The translations under genes were made by a program, and so were the position numbers. DNA of 64,000 nucleotides from Paenibacillus pasadenensis DSM 19293 (GTDB lineage: Bacteria; Bacillota; Bacilli; Paenibacillales; Paenibacillaceae): assembly GCF_000422485.1 (NCBI RefSeq), contig NZ_AULW01000015.1, positions 124,001 to 188,000 on the forward strand, read 5' to 3'. The notes under the pieces are model-generated. The model made no database searches, was not told the origin of the DNA, and saw only the letters and a program-made list of their open reading frames with translations. Numbering within the stretch: the stretch's first letter is position 1; every line of letters begins with the position of its first letter. This document shows, piece after piece, positions 17,042 to 26,528 of this stretch.

Positions 17042-17300
17042 CGCCAAGCGCTGCAACGCTCCAGACGGCGAGCAGCGGCACGCCGATGCGGAAGGAGGCA
17101 TGCTTCGTCTTGTGCCGCCATGCGGACATGCCGATCCAAGCCCCGATGCCGCCCCCGAGGAAGCCTGCGGCAAACAGCCTTTTTTCCGGTATGCGCCGCC
17201 GGGACTTCCGCGCCGCCTTTTTGTCGATGCCGAACAGCGCGAACGCGTAGACGCTCATGGCCGCCGCATAAAGCAGGACCGCGCCTTGCCATCCATTCAT
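17019..17300 (-). CDS. DUF1294 family small membrane protein
   Basis: 93 residues, the usual family size. A first helix (residues 8-23) leads into the diagnostic FGIDKKAARKSRRRIPEKRL. Two further helices follow, with GGGIGAWIGMSAWRHKTKH between them. The family is widespread in bacteria with unknown function. The ATG at 17300 has a purine-rich but imperfect site. The last codons lie in a 41-bp tandem repeat. It follows hrpB by 30 bases on the same strand and may be co-transcribed with it. Confidence 0.88.
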   Translation of the reverse strand: MNGWQGAVLLYAAAMSVYAFALFGIDKKAARKSRRRIPEKRLFAAGFLGGGIGAWIGMSAWRHKTKHASFRIGVPLLAVWSVAALGALAWLVR

Positions 17301-17330
17301 CCGACCATCCCCCTCTCTCCTGCCCCTCGC

Positions 17331-19997
17331 TCAGCCCGGGCTCCTCGGCCGCACGCGGCTCGTCGCCTGGGCTTCCAGCGGATTCTCCGGCCAGTAATGC
17401 TTCGGATAGCGCACCTTGAGCTCCTTGCGCACCTCGAAGTACGTCGTGCTCCAGAAGCTCTCGAGGTCGCGCGTCACCTGCACCGGGCGCTGCGCCGGCG
17501 ACAGCAGATGCAGCACGACCGGGAGCCGGCCGCCGCCGACGCGCGGCGTCTCCTTCATCCCGAACATCTCCTGCAGCCGCACCGCGAGGAAAGGCGCCTG
17601 CGGATCGCTGTAATCGACCGGAACGCGCGAGCCGCTCGGCACCGTCAAATGCGTCGGCGCATACGAGTCGAGCTGCCTGCGCCGCTCCCAGCCGAGCCGC
17701 GAGTCGAGCGCCTCGGCCAGCGGCAGCTTTTGCAAGCCGGAGGCGCTGCGGATGCCGGCCGCATGCGGCGCCAGCCAGTCCTCCAGCGTCGCGAGCAGCC
17801 CTTCGTCGGACGCGTCCGGCCAGTCGGGCCGCACCGCATGCATGAGCTGCATGCGGGCTTGCAGCTGGCGCGTCTGGCGCGTCCACGGCAGCAGCCGCAA
17901 GCCTTCGCTGCGGATGCCCTGAAGCAGCGCCGCCGTCACCCGCTCCGGATCCGGACGGTCCAGCTGCGCCTCGCGCACGACAATCGCGCCGAGCCGGGTC
18001 CGTCTGCGGCTGCGCACCGCTTGCGCGGCGGCATCCCATTCGACAGTCTGCTCCGGCTCGAACAGCTCCGGCAGCAGCGCCTCCAGCGCCGCGAGCTCGA
18101 CCGGAGCGGCCAGATCGATCCGGCTTTCCGTTCCGGCATCGTCGAGATCGGCGGCGACGAGATAGGCGGACGAGGAGATCGGCTGGACATTCGCCAGCGC
18201 CGCTCCGCGGCCGATCGCCAGCACATAGCGTCCGTCCGGGCGCCGCTGCGCGATCCGGTCGGGATAGGCGAGCGCGAGCAGCAGTCCGATGTCCGGCTGC
18301 TCCGCCCCGCGCGCGGCAGACGGCACGGAGCTGCCGCGCGGCGAAGCCTCGCCTGCCGTCCGCCCGGCTTCGCCGCCCGGCGTCCGCTCCGTTCCGGCCG
18401 CCGGAGCGGCCCTTCGCCTGTCCGCGCCCGGCGCCGAAGCAGCCGCTCGCCGCTCCGCCGCCGCCGAGCCGTCCCGGCGCATCGCCTCCAGCGAGCGGCG
18501 CCACTGGCGCGCTTCCGCCGCGGTGCGCGCAGCGGCGGCGGCCAGCGCCGGATCGCCGCCGCTCCCGCCGGCGCGGCCGGCGGCGCGCAGCGCTTCGACG
18601 CGCAGCCGCAGGTCGGCGCTGCGCTCGCCGCGCAGCAGATCGCGCTCGCCGAGCAGCGCCGCCAGCTCGCAGGCGGCCTCGCTCCAGCCGAGCCGCTCCG
18701 CCTCCAGCGCCATATGCGCGAGCCGCGGATGCCCGCCGAGCGCGGCCATGCGCCGGCCGTGCGGCGTAATGCGCCGCTCCGCCGTGAGCGCGCCGAGCCG
18801 CTCCAGCAGCGAGCAGGCCTGCTCGTACGCGCCGGACGGCGGCGCGTCCAGCCAGTCCAGCTCCGCCGGATCGGCCGTGCCCCAAGCCGCCAGCTCCAGC
18901 GCAAGTGGCGCGAGGTCGGCCTCCAGCAGCTCCGGCGTGCCGTAGGCCGGCAGCAGCCGATGCGCCTCCTCGCTCCACAGCCGCCAGCAGCGGCCCGGCG
19001 CGGTGCGCCCCGCGCGTCCGCGCCGCTGGTCGGCGGACGCCTGCGACACCGGCACCGTCTCGAGCCGCGTCATGCCAGTGCGCGGCGAGAAGCGCGGCAC
19101 CCGCATCAGCCCGGCGTCAACGACGGCCCGCACTCCGGCGACCGTCAGGCTCGACTCCGCGATCGACGTCGCGAGCACGATTTTGCGCCTGCCGGGCGCG
19201 CAGGCGGCGACCGCCTCGTCCTGCGCCTGCAGCGGCATGCCGCCGTGCAGCTGGCGCGCGTCGACGCCAGCCGGCAGTCCGACCCGCCGCAGCTCGGACT
19301 CCGTCCGCCGGATATCCGCGATGCCCGGCAAAAACACGAGCACGTCGCCTTCCTGCTCGCGCAGAGCCTCGAGCGCCGCCGCGGCCGCCGCCTGCTCCAG
19401 CCGCGAGCCCGCGGGCCGAGGCCGATGGCGCGTCTCCACCGGATATTGGCGCCCCTCGCTCGCCAGCACCGGCGCTCCGCCGAGCAGCTCCGCCACGCGG
19501 CCGGCGTCCAGCGTCGCCGACATGACGACGAGCCGCAGGTCCTCGCGCAGCAGCGCCGCGGACTGCAGGCAAAGCGCCAGGCCGAGGTCGCTGTGCAGAT
19601 GCCGCTCGTGGAATTCGTCGAACAGCACCGCTCCGTACGCCTCCAGCGCCGGGTCCTCCTGAAGCAGCCGCGTCAGGATGCCCTCCGTGACGACCTCGAC
19701 GCGCGTGCGCGGTCCGACCTTGGTGTCGAGCCGCACGCGGTAGCCGACCGTGCCGCCCGGCTCCTCGCCGAGCTGCCGGGCCATGTACGCCGCCGCCGAG
19801 CGCGCGGCGAGCCGCCGCGGCTCGAGCATGAGCACCTTGCGCCCGCCGAGCCAGCCCGCGCCGAGCAGCGCGAGCGGCACGCGCGTCGTCTTGCCCGCGC
19901 CGGGCTGCGCGACGAGCACGGCACGGCCCTGCGTTTCCAGCGCGTCCAGCAGTCCCGGCAGGATCTCGTCGACCGGCAGCCTGCCTGATCCTTCCAT
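17331..19997 (-). CDS. hrpB: ATP-dependent helicase HrpB (DEAH-type)
   Basis: 888 residues. Motif I QPGAGKTTRVPLALLGAG is at 31-48. Motif II is DEFH in VLFDEFHERHLHSDLGLAL (from about 125), and motif III is MSATLDAGRVAELL. The helicase C lobe has DQRRGRAGRTAPGRCWRLW, followed by the HrpB-specific C-terminal region. An Ala/Arg/Gly-rich insertion lies at about 510-600, so the protein is somewhat longer than Escherichia coli HrpB. The ATG at 19997 has an AGAGGTGG site. The biological role of HrpB is poorly defined; RNA substrates are suspected. Confidence 0.9.
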   Translation of the reverse strand: MEGSGRLPVDEILPGLLDALETQGRAVLVAQPGAGKTTRVPLALLGAGWLGGRKVLMLEPRRLAARSAAAYMARQLGEEPGGTVGYRVRLDTKVGPRTRVEVVTEGILTRLLQEDPALEAYGAVLFDEFHERHLHSDLGLALCLQSAALLREDLRLVVMSATLDAGRVAELLGGAPVLASEGRQYPVETRHRPRPAGSRLEQAAAAAALEALREQEGDVLVFLPGIADIRRTESELRRVGLPAGVDARQLHGGMPLQAQDEAVAACAPGRRKIVLATSIAESSLTVAGVRAVVDAGLMRVPRFSPRTGMTRLETVPVSQASADQRRGRAGRTAPGRCWRLWSEEAHRLLPAYGTPELLEADLAPLALELAAWGTADPAELDWLDAPPSGAYEQACSLLERLGALTAERRITPHGRRMAALGGHPRLAHMALEAERLGWSEAACELAALLGERDLLRGERSADLRLRVEALRAAGRAGGSGGDPALAAAAARTAAEARQWRRSLEAMRRDGSAAAERRAAASAPGADRRRAAPAAGTERTPGGEAGRTAGEASPRGSSVPSAARGAEQPDIGLLLALAYPDRIAQRRPDGRYVLAIGRGAALANVQPISSSAYLVAADLDDAGTESRIDLAAPVELAALEALLPELFEPEQTVEWDAAAQAVRSRRRTRLGAIVVREAQLDRPDPERVTAALLQGIRSEGLRLLPWTRQTRQLQARMQLMHAVRPDWPDASDEGLLATLEDWLAPHAAGIRSASGLQKLPLAEALDSRLGWERRRQLDSYAPTHLTVPSGSRVPVDYSDPQAPFLAVRLQEMFGMKETPRVGGGRLPVVLHLLSPAQRPVQVTRDLESFWSTTYFEVRKELKVRYPKHYWPENPLEAQATSRVRPRSPG

Positions 19998-20032
19998 CGT
20001 CCCACCTCTTTCCGTAGGCTTGCCCGCTCCGC

Positions 20033-20983
20033 TCAGTCGAACCACCCCTTGCGCTTGAACCAGGCGAACATGCCCGACGCGATCAGCCCCATGCCCGCCA
20101 GCACGCCGAAGTAGCCGTAGCGCCACTCGAGCTCGGGCATATGGATGAAGTTCATGCCGTAGATGCCCGCGAGGAACGTCAGCGGCATGAAGATCGTCGT
20201 GATGACGGTGAGCGTCTTCATGATGCCGTTCATCCGGTTGGAGCTGTAGCTCATGTAGCTGTCCCGCATGTCCGCGGTCATGTCCCGGCACGCCTCCAGC
20301 GTCTCCGCCTGCTTGAGCAGATGGTCGTAGATGTCGTGGAAAAAGGCCCGGAACTCCTTCAGCCCGGGAATCGCCTCGATCGTCGTCATCCGGTACAGCA
20401 GGTCGCGCATCGGCACGATCGTCTTGCGCAGGCGCAGCAGCTTGCTGCGGATCGCGAACACCCCGTCGATGCCGGTCCGGTCGGAATAGCCGCGGCTGCC
20501 GGGATCGGCGTCGAGCAGCTGGTCCTCCAGCTCGTAGATCGACGGGAAATACCGGTCCACGAGCCGGTCCATGACCGCGTGCGCGACGGCCAGATGGCCG
20601 CTGCGGGGATGCTTGGGATGCACGGCCGCCGCCTGCCAGGCCGCGTCGATCTCGGCGCAGGCGGCGAAGCGGAACGTCACCGCGAAGTTCGGGCCGAGGA
20701 ACAGGTTCACTTCCTGCACCTGAAGCGTCTCCGCCTCCAGCGCATGCAGGACGAAGAAATGGACGTCCTCGTAATGGTCGACCTTCGGCCGCTGCAGCAG
20801 ATGCAGGCAGTCCTCGATGGCCAGCGGGTGAAAATGGAAATACTCGTCCAGCAGCCGGATCTCGGCCTCTTCCGGCTGTCCGATATCGGCCCAGTACCAG
20901 ACCGGGTCCATCGTTTTAAGCTCGTCCAGCCCGACATCCTTGCGGAGTCGGCCGGTTGAATCCATCGCCATGATGCGCAGCAT
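20033..20983 (-). CDS. corA: CorA-family divalent cation transporter
   Basis: 316 residues. A large cytoplasmic N-terminal domain is followed by two C-terminal membrane helices. The signature loop YGMNFIHMPE has GMN at 276-278, the selectivity motif of Mg2+ channels of this family. The ATG has GGAG upstream. There is no M-box-like leader in the short upstream interval, so Mg2+ riboswitch control is not suggested. The gene lies between hrpB and a coiled-coil protein on the same strand. Confidence 0.93.
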   Translation of the reverse strand: MLRIMAMDSTGRLRKDVGLDELKTMDPVWYWADIGQPEEAEIRLLDEYFHFHPLAIEDCLHLLQRPKVDHYEDVHFFVLHALEAETLQVQEVNLFLGPNFAVTFRFAACAEIDAAWQAAAVHPKHPRSGHLAVAHAVMDRLVDRYFPSIYELEDQLLDADPGSRGYSDRTGIDGVFAIRSKLLRLRKTIVPMRDLLYRMTTIEAIPGLKEFRAFFHDIYDHLLKQAETLEACRDMTADMRDSYMSYSSNRMNGIMKTLTVITTIFMPLTFLAGIYGMNFIHMPELEWRYGYFGVLAGMGLIASGMFAWFKRKGWFD

Positions 20984-21049
20984 GCTCGCAGCTCCATTCT
21001 ATTGATTCGCTTCCTAAATCATCGCTTGGGGAGGACGGCCTCCGGTCCG

Positions 21050-22072
21050 TCATCCCGCCGAGTCCAGCAGGGACGCGCGGCGGGCGCGCAGCGCCGCCAG
21101 CTCCCGCTCGGCCTTGCCCGCTTCCGTCTCCAGCCGCCGCCGAAGCTGGCGAGCCTCGCCCAGCAGGCGTTCGTTGCTATCCCTCGCGCCGTTGATCTTG
21201 CCCTGGACATGCCAGTCCATGAACAGCCCGTCCAGCAAATAATCGCCGAGCCGGGCTCCGTCGCTGATCGCGATGTCGAACGAGGCGGCCTCGCCGACAT
21301 CGGCCAGCTCCTTGTGCAGCCGCCGCGCCGCCGAGCGCGCGCCGACCAGCGCCTCCTGCGCCTCGTCGAGCCGGCCATGCTTGGCCGCTGTCGCGATCAC
21401 GCCGCCGCCGAGCATGTCGTACGTGCCCCAGGCGGCCGCCGACTCCAGCCGGTCCACCGCGCGCTCCAGCTGCGAGACGAGCGCGCCCGCCGCATGGATC
21501 GCCTCGCGCAGCTCCGCGAGCAGCGCCTGCCTGGCGCGGAGCTGGCCGTCGACTTCCCGCACGCCGGCGGCGACGGCGGGGAACGCGCTCAAGACGAGCC
21601 GCTCCCGCTCGCTGCGGATCGCCTCGCTGCCGCCCGCCGCAGGAGCGAGCTCTCCGAGCCGGACGCTCGTCCGCGCCAGCATCTCGCGCAGCTCCTGCAG
21701 CTCCGCCTCGCCCTCCTTGACCTCGGCGGCCGCCCGCTCGGCTTCCAGCTGCTCCAGCTCCAGCTGCTCCTCCAAGCCTCCGGTGAGCCGCAGCCAGATC
21801 GAGCTCCAGCTGCGCCGCGACAGGCGCTCGACGTCCGCCGCTTCCTTGCCGTGCCGCTCCAGACGCTCCGCCTGCCGCCGCTCCAGCTGCCAGATCTCGC
21901 GATCGAGCCGCTCGCGGCTGCGCTCCAGCACGCGCTGCTCCGATTCCGCCTCCAGCGCCTCGTCCAGCCGCCGTCCAAGCTCGCGGACGCGCTCCGCGAC
22001 CGTCGCGTCCGACGCGTCCAGCCCGTCCGGCCCGGCGGCTCCATGGCCGCGAACTGTCGTCCTGTCGTCCAT
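21050..22072 (-). CDS. Hypothetical coiled-coil protein
   Basis: 340 residues. Long heptad-like stretches rich in Glu, Arg, Leu and Ala lie at about residues 20-75, 95-140, 165-210 and 295-335, so most of the protein should be coiled coil. A less repetitive middle part contains [20 protein letters not shown] and [19 protein letters not shown], which look like a conserved fold. I know of no assigned function. The ATG follows GAGGAGAGG at good spacing. It diverges from gluQ. Confidence 0.75.
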   Translation of the reverse strand: MDDRTTVRGHGAAGPDGLDASDATVAERVRELGRRLDEALEAESEQRVLERSRERLDREIWQLERRQAERLERHGKEAADVERLSRRSWSSIWLRLTGGLEEQLELEQLEAERAAAEVKEGEAELQELREMLARTSVRLGELAPAAGGSEAIRSERERLVLSAFPAVAAGVREVDGQLRARQALLAELREAIHAAGALVSQLERAVDRLESAAAWGTYDMLGGGVIATAAKHGRLDEAQEALVGARSAARRLHKELADVGEAASFDIAISDGARLGDYLLDGLFMDWHVQGKINGARDSNERLLGEARQLRRRLETEAGKAERELAALRARRASLLDSAG

Positions 22073-22200
22073 CGTCGTCCTCTCCTCTCGAATTGCAGCC
22101 CGCAATCTCTCATGCTATCATACCAGTCAGACCGGGCGCGCCCAAGCCCGAAGTTGAATTCGCGGGAGCCGCAGGCTTCCGCCGCGAGGAGGGACAACCG

Positions 22201-23166
22201 ATGACCGCCGGCCGCTTCGCTCCGACTCCGTCGGGGCTCATGCATCTCGGCAACGCCCGCACCGCCTTGCTCGCCTGGCTCCAGATCCGCCGCCTCGGCG
22301 GCTCGTTCCTGCTCCGCATGGAGGACATCGACGGCCCGCGCTCGCGGCCCGACTACGCCGAGGCGGCGCTGCGCGACCTGCGCTGGCTCGGACTCGACTG
22401 GGACGAGGGGCCAGACAGCGGCGGCCCGCGCGGACCGTACACGCAGAGCGAGCGGCTCCCTCTTTACGAAGAAGCGCTGGAGCGGCTGCGCGCGCAGGGG
22501 CTGCTGTACCCGTGCTATTGCAGCCGCGCCGAGCTGGCCGCCGTCGCGAGCGCGCCCCATGGCCTGGCCTCGGAAGGGCCGGCCTATCCCGGCACCTGCC
22601 GCTGCCTGAGCGAGGAGGAGCGGCAGGTGCGCGCGCGGCGCAAGCAGCCGTCGCTGCGGTTCGCCGTGCCGCCGGAGCGGATCGTCCGCTTCGATGACGA
22701 ATGCGCCGGGCCGCAAGAGACGGCGCCCGGAGCCGGAGGCGACTTCGTCGTGCGGCGGGCGGACGGCATCTTCAGCTACCAGCTCGCGGTCGCCGTCGAC
22801 GATGCCGCCATGGGCGTCACCCATGTGCTGCGCGGCAGCGACCTGCTCGACTCGACGCCGCGCCAGCTGCTGCTGCTCGAGGCGCTCGGCCATGCGGCGC
22901 CGCGCTACGCGCATGTGCCGCTGCTCATGGGGCCGGACGGCAAACGGCTTGCCAAGCGCCACGGCGGCATCTCGCTGCAGGCGCTGCGCGAGGCCGGCGT
23001 GCGGCCCGAGCGCGTCGTCGGCCTGCTCGCCCGCTGGAGCGGCCTGCTCGAGCGGGCCGAGCCGGTCATGCCGAGCGAGCTGATCGAGGCGGCGCGGGAG
23101 CGGCCTCTGCCGCTCGAGCCGGTCGTCGTGCGCGAGGAGGAGCTGCGCGGCATGCTCGGCGAATGA
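22201..23166 (+). CDS. gluQ: Glutamyl-Q tRNA(Asp) synthetase (GluQRS)
   Basis: 321 residues. This truncated glutamyl-tRNA synthetase paralogue activates glutamate and attaches it to queuosine at position 34 of tRNA(Asp). The HIGH-like motif [11 protein letters not shown] is at 10-20 and the KMSKS-like element [10 protein letters not shown] near 245. The zinc-site residues Cys105, Cys107, Tyr129 and Cys133 match the GluQRS pattern. There is no anticodon-binding domain, which separates it from GltX. The ATG has a GAGGAGGG site. It appears monocistronic and ends before a strong hairpin. Confidence 0.92.
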   Translation: MTAGRFAPTPSGLMHLGNARTALLAWLQIRRLGGSFLLRMEDIDGPRSRPDYAEAALRDLRWLGLDWDEGPDSGGPRGPYTQSERLPLYEEALERLRAQGLLYPCYCSRAELAAVASAPHGLASEGPAYPGTCRCLSEEERQVRARRKQPSLRFAVPPERIVRFDDECAGPQETAPGAGGDFVVRRADGIFSYQLAVAVDDAAMGVTHVLRGSDLLDSTPRQLLLLEALGHAAPRYAHVPLLMGPDGKRLAKRHGGISLQALREAGVRPERVVGLLARWSGLLERAEPVMPSELIEAARERPLPLEPVVVREEELRGMLGE

Positions 23167-23250
23167 GGCGCATGCGGAGCTTGGGGCGCATGAAGCGTAT
23201 GAGCCGCATGAAGCGCTTGAGGCGGACCAGCCGCCTCTCTCGATGCTGGC

Positions 23251-23375
23251 CTAGAGCGTGTTTGACTACTCCGAAAGAAGCCGATAGGGCCGAATTTTTG
23301 GTTCCTGCGTGGCAAAGCAGGGGGCAAAAAGGCGGTGATAATGCCCCTTGGCGGGTTTGCAACCACACCCTAGAC
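23251..23375. mobile_element. Possible MITE-like element with imperfect terminal inverted repeats
   Basis: The left end CTAGAGCGTGTTTGAC and the reverse complement of the right end, CTAGGGTGTGGTTGCA, agree at 12 of 16 positions. Both ends carry CTAG. The interior is less GC-rich than its surroundings and non-coding. It has the look of a small non-autonomous element or a dispersed intergenic repeat, but I see no clear target-site duplication and cannot check other copies. Confidence 0.35.
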
Positions 23376-23381
23376 AAGCCT

Positions 23382-23441
23382 AACAGGCGTTTTGCGGCGG
23401 CGGCCCTCTCGGCCGCCCGCAAAACGCCTGTTTTCGCCATC
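23382..23441 (+). terminator. Strong hairpin terminator after gluQ
   Basis: Arms AACAGGCGTTTTGCGG and CCGCAAAACGCCTGTT pair over 16 bases with an inner GC-rich stem, followed by TTTTCGCC on the plus strand. It lies about 215 bases after the gluQ stop, beyond the possible mobile element. Confidence 0.75.
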
Positions 23442-23500
23442 TAGGCCCCTCTGGCCGCGCTCGACCTGCCCGCAGTCGCGCCGTACAAGCCGAGCCACGT

Positions 23501-23707
23501 CTAGCCCGAGATCAGGAAAGGCAGTCCGTCCCGCCAGCCGATCTCGGTCATCGACAAGCACCAGGAGCGCCCCATGTCGCCATTCCCCTGATCATACAAG
23601 TACGTCCGCCCGTCTTCGTCCGTGAACAGGAACGGATGTCCGGACTCGCTCGAGTTCCAGCTGCCGGGCTCCCCGTTCGGCAGGAACGGCTCGTCGAAAA
23701 GCCGCGT
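23501..23707 (-). pseudogene. Remnant of a glycosyl hydrolase-like gene (C-terminal fragment)
   Basis: Immediately after the copA stop, another frame reads about 68 codons of clean protein-like sequence: LFDEPFLPNGEPGSWNSSES, then GHPFLFTDEDGRTYLYDQGN, then a short end and a TAG at 23501. The acidic-aromatic pattern resembles a blade of a five-bladed beta-propeller glycosidase (GH43 or related). It has no start codon or ribosome site of its own and joins copA abruptly, so it looks like the left-over end of a deleted gene. The family assignment is an inference from pattern only. Confidence 0.45.
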
Positions 23708-23708
23708 C

Positions 23709-25937
23709 CTAGCGGAGCTCGCGCGCCAGGCGCCCGGACAGCCGCAGCGCGTTGCCCACGACAGTGACCGAGCTGAGCGCCATCGCCGCTCCGGCCATCC
23801 ACGGCTCCAGCAGGCCGCAGGCGGCGACGGGCACCATGACGACATTGTAGAGGAAAGCAAAGCCGAGATTCTGCTTGATGTTGCGCATCGTCAGCCGGCT
23901 CGCCGCGATCGCGCCGTGGATGCCCGTCAGGCTCGGCCGCAGCAGCGCGACATGGCCGGCATCCAGCGCGGCGTCGGTGCCGCCGGCCATCGCGAAGCCG
24001 GCATCGGCCGCCGCGAGCGCCGGCGCGTCGTTCCAGCCGTCGCCGGCCATCGCGACGACGCGCCCTTGGCGCTGCAGCGCGCGGATCTGCTGCAGCTTGT
24101 CTTCCGGCAGCATGCCGCCCTTCCAGCGGACGATGCCCGCCTCCCGCGCCGCGGCGGCTGCCGGTCCGGCGCTGTCGCCTGTCGCCAGCCAGACGTCCAG
24201 CCCGGCCATCCGCAGCGCCTGCACCGCCTCCGGCGACTCCCGCTTGAGCCGGTCGCCGAGCGCGAGCGCGCCGATGCAGTCGCGGCCGAGCGCGACGAAC
24301 AGCACCGTCTCGCCCTGCGCCTCGCGGATCGCCGCGAAGTCCTCCGCCCGCTTCATGCCGCTCCAGCGCTCCTGCTGGGCCAGCTGCCTGCCGCCGACGG
24401 CGATCCGCCCCTCCGCGCAGTCCGCGGCTACGCCGTAGCCCGTCCACTCGATCCGGTTGTCGGCGGCGGGCGGCACGAGCCCGCGGCGCCTCGCCTCCTC
24501 GCGGACGGCCGCCGCATACGGATGCGGCGACTCCGCTTCGGCGGCGGCGGCCAGCTTCAGCACGGCGGCAGCGCTCCAGCCCGGCGCAGGCTGCATGCCG
24601 GCGACGCAAGGCCTGCCTTCGGTCAGCGTGCCCGTCTTGTCCAGCAGCACGACCTCCACCTTGGCCAAGCTTTCCAGCGCCGAAGCCTCCTTGACGACGA
24701 CGCCGCGCCGCGCCAGCTTGCCGGAGGCGATGACGAGCGAGATCGGCGTCGCCAAACCGAGCGCGCACGGACAGGCGACGAGCAGCACCGCCAGCGCGCT
24801 CAGCGCCGCCTGCGAGCCGTCTCCCGGAGCGAGCCAGAGCGCCCAGGCGGCGTAGGTCAAGGCGGATGCGAGCAGCATGAGCGGCACGAACCGAGCGGAT
24901 ATGCGGTCCACCTTGCGCTGGATGCCGGTCTTGGACGCCTGCGCCTGGCGCAGCAGCGCGTCGATCCGGCTCAGCAGCGTGCCGTCGCCGGTCGTCTCCG
25001 TGCGGATGCGCAGCGTATCGCCGCGGTTCGTCGTGCCCGCCCAGACGCGGCTGCCGGGACGCTTGGAGACGGCGCGGCTTTCGCCCGTCAGCAGCGATTC
25101 GTCGACCTCCGACTGCCCTCCCGTCACCAGCCCGTCCACCGGCACGAGGCCGCCCGGCGCGACGAGCACGATATCTCCGTCGCGGACGCTCGATGCCGGC
25201 ACCAGCCGCGCCTCCTCGGCCCGCAGCACGGTGATCTCCTCGGCCTTGAGCTTGGCGTAGCCGTCGCTCTCCCGCAGCGCCCGCGCCGCCGAGCGGGATT
25301 CCATGTACTTGCCGAGCAGCACGGCCGTGATGACGACCGCTCCGGTATCGAAGTACAGCGGGAGCATGCCGTCCGGATGCGCGTCCGAGGAGGAGGCATG
25401 GGCGAATACGACATAGTGGCTGTACAGATAGGCGGCGGACGTCCCGAGCGCGACGAGCACGTCCATGTTGGCGCTGCCGGCCCGCAGCGCGCTCCAGGCA
25501 TTCTGGTAGAAAGGCAGGCCGACGCCGAACTGGATCGCCGTCGCCAGCCCGAGCTGCACCCAGCCGCTGCGGATGAAATCCGGCAGCGGGAGGAAGGAAA
25601 GGGCCGCGTAATGCCCGGCCATCGCCCACAGCAGCGGCAGCGTCAGCAGCGCCGAGACGAGCAGCCGCAAGCGCAGCGTCCGCATCGCGGCGTACTCGGC
25701 GCTCCGGTCGCCCGGATCCGAGACGCCGAAGCCGAGCCGGCGGATCCGCTCCTTGATCGCCTCCGCCTCGAGCTCGTCCGGAACATAGCGGATCCAGGCC
25801 CGGCGGGAGGCATAGCTGACCGCAGCCTCCTGCACGCCGCCGAGCTTGCCGAGCGATTTCTCGATGCGGACCGCGCATGCCGAGCAGCTCATCCCCTGGA
25901 TGCCCAGATCGAGAGCCGTTCCCTTGTTTCCTTCCAT
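23709..25937 (-). CDS. copA: Copper-translocating P-type ATPase
   Basis: 742 residues. One N-terminal metal-binding domain has Cys18 and Cys21 in GMSCSAC. The membrane metal site is CPC at 389-391 in VACPCALGLATP. The phosphorylated Asp433 is in DKTGTLTEG, with SPHPYA as the nucleotide-binding HP motif. The hinge reads MAGDGWNDAPALAAADAG, with Trp where Ile or Val is usual. It exports Cu+ from the cytoplasm. The ATG at 25937 follows GGAGAGG and GGAG; an in-frame ATG 8 codons upstream is possible. Neither copZ nor csoR is nearby, so its control is unclear. Confidence 0.93.
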   Translation of the reverse strand: MEGNKGTALDLGIQGMSCSACAVRIEKSLGKLGGVQEAAVSYASRRAWIRYVPDELEAEAIKERIRRLGFGVSDPGDRSAEYAAMRTLRLRLLVSALLTLPLLWAMAGHYAALSFLPLPDFIRSGWVQLGLATAIQFGVGLPFYQNAWSALRAGSANMDVLVALGTSAAYLYSHYVVFAHASSSDAHPDGMLPLYFDTGAVVITAVLLGKYMESRSAARALRESDGYAKLKAEEITVLRAEEARLVPASSVRDGDIVLVAPGGLVPVDGLVTGGQSEVDESLLTGESRAVSKRPGSRVWAGTTNRGDTLRIRTETTGDGTLLSRIDALLRQAQASKTGIQRKVDRISARFVPLMLLASALTYAAWALWLAPGDGSQAALSALAVLLVACPCALGLATPISLVIASGKLARRGVVVKEASALESLAKVEVVLLDKTGTLTEGRPCVAGMQPAPGWSAAAVLKLAAAAEAESPHPYAAAVREEARRRGLVPPAADNRIEWTGYGVAADCAEGRIAVGGRQLAQQERWSGMKRAEDFAAIREAQGETVLFVALGRDCIGALALGDRLKRESPEAVQALRMAGLDVWLATGDSAGPAAAAAREAGIVRWKGGMLPEDKLQQIRALQRQGRVVAMAGDGWNDAPALAAADAGFAMAGGTDAALDAGHVALLRPSLTGIHGAIAASRLTMRNIKQNLGFAFLYNVVMVPVAACGLLEPWMAGAAMALSSVTVVGNALRLSGRLARELR

Positions 25938-26157
25938 CTCCAGCCTCTCCCTTCGCCGCACGGCCTGGCCTCAGACTCTCGCAGCCTTCCCTAGATTCAT
26001 AGAATCGCTTATCCTACTCTATGGCGCCTTCGGACCGAATTATGCGGATGCAGCGCAAAAGTTGCCCGCGGCCTTTCCCGAAGGCGGACGAAGGCACGGG
26101 AAGTTCCTCCTTCGCTTGAAGCCATGGAAGCCGCCGCGCAGCGCGGCATAAAAACGT

Positions 26158-26197
26158 AAAGGGACGCAGGCGGAAAATTCCGCCTGCGTCCCTTTTT
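26158..26197. terminator. Bidirectional terminator between copA and the rhodanese gene
   Basis: A perfect stem GGGACGCAGGCGG / CCGCCTGCGTCCC with an AAAATT loop is followed by TTTTT on the plus strand and by TTTACG on the minus strand. It ends the YbjQ-DUF1992-rhodanese transcript just after the rhodanese stop at 26217. Confidence 0.85.
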
Positions 26198-26216
26198 CAC
26201 TTCAACGATCCCCATC

Positions 26217-26528
26217 CTAGCGCCCGGTCACGATCTCCCCCGGCCAGGACAGCATGCCGCCCTCGACGTTGACCGCGTCGTAGCCGATCGCGTTCAGATA
26301 GTCGCAGGCGCGTCCGCTGCGCGCGCCGCTGCGGCAGATGAGCCAGATCGTGCCGTCCTCCGGACGGAGCTCGTCCATGCTCTCCTGCAGGCGCGAAAGC
26401 GCGACATGGCGCGCCTCGGCGATATGCCCGTCCTCCCATTCCTCGTCCTCGCGCACGTCCACGAGATTGATCGCTTCGCCTTGCTCGAGCCGCTTCAGCA
26501 GCTCCTCTGTCGTCTGCACCTTGCTCAC
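26217..26528 (-). CDS. Single-domain rhodanese-like protein
   Basis: 103 residues, one rhodanese domain. The active-site loop is CRSGARSG, with the catalytic Cys of persulfide-carrying rhodaneses, preceded by VDVREDEEWEDGHI. It probably carries sulfane sulfur in the cytoplasm. The GTG start overlaps the stop of the DUF1992 gene (GTGA), so it is the last gene of a three-gene coupled unit. Confidence 0.9.
   Translation of the reverse strand: MSKVQTTEELLKRLEQGEAINLVDVREDEEWEDGHIAEARHVALSRLQESMDELRPEDGTIWLICRSGARSGRACDYLNAIGYDAVNVEGGMLSWPGEIVTGR

Larger units (their letters stand above)
23167..23500. other. Gene-free stretch with a possible short mobile element and a terminator
   Basis: No gene is seen. 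The first 80 bases are rich in repeated GGCGCATG/AAGCGCATG-like words. A 125-bp segment with imperfect terminal inverted repeats follows (23251-23375), then a strong hairpin (23382-23441), then about 60 bases without visible structure. Confidence 0.6.

Noticed and set aside
20984-21049. M-box Mg2+ riboswitch before the corA gene
   Set aside because: There are only 66 bases between corA and the upstream gene, with no complex structure.
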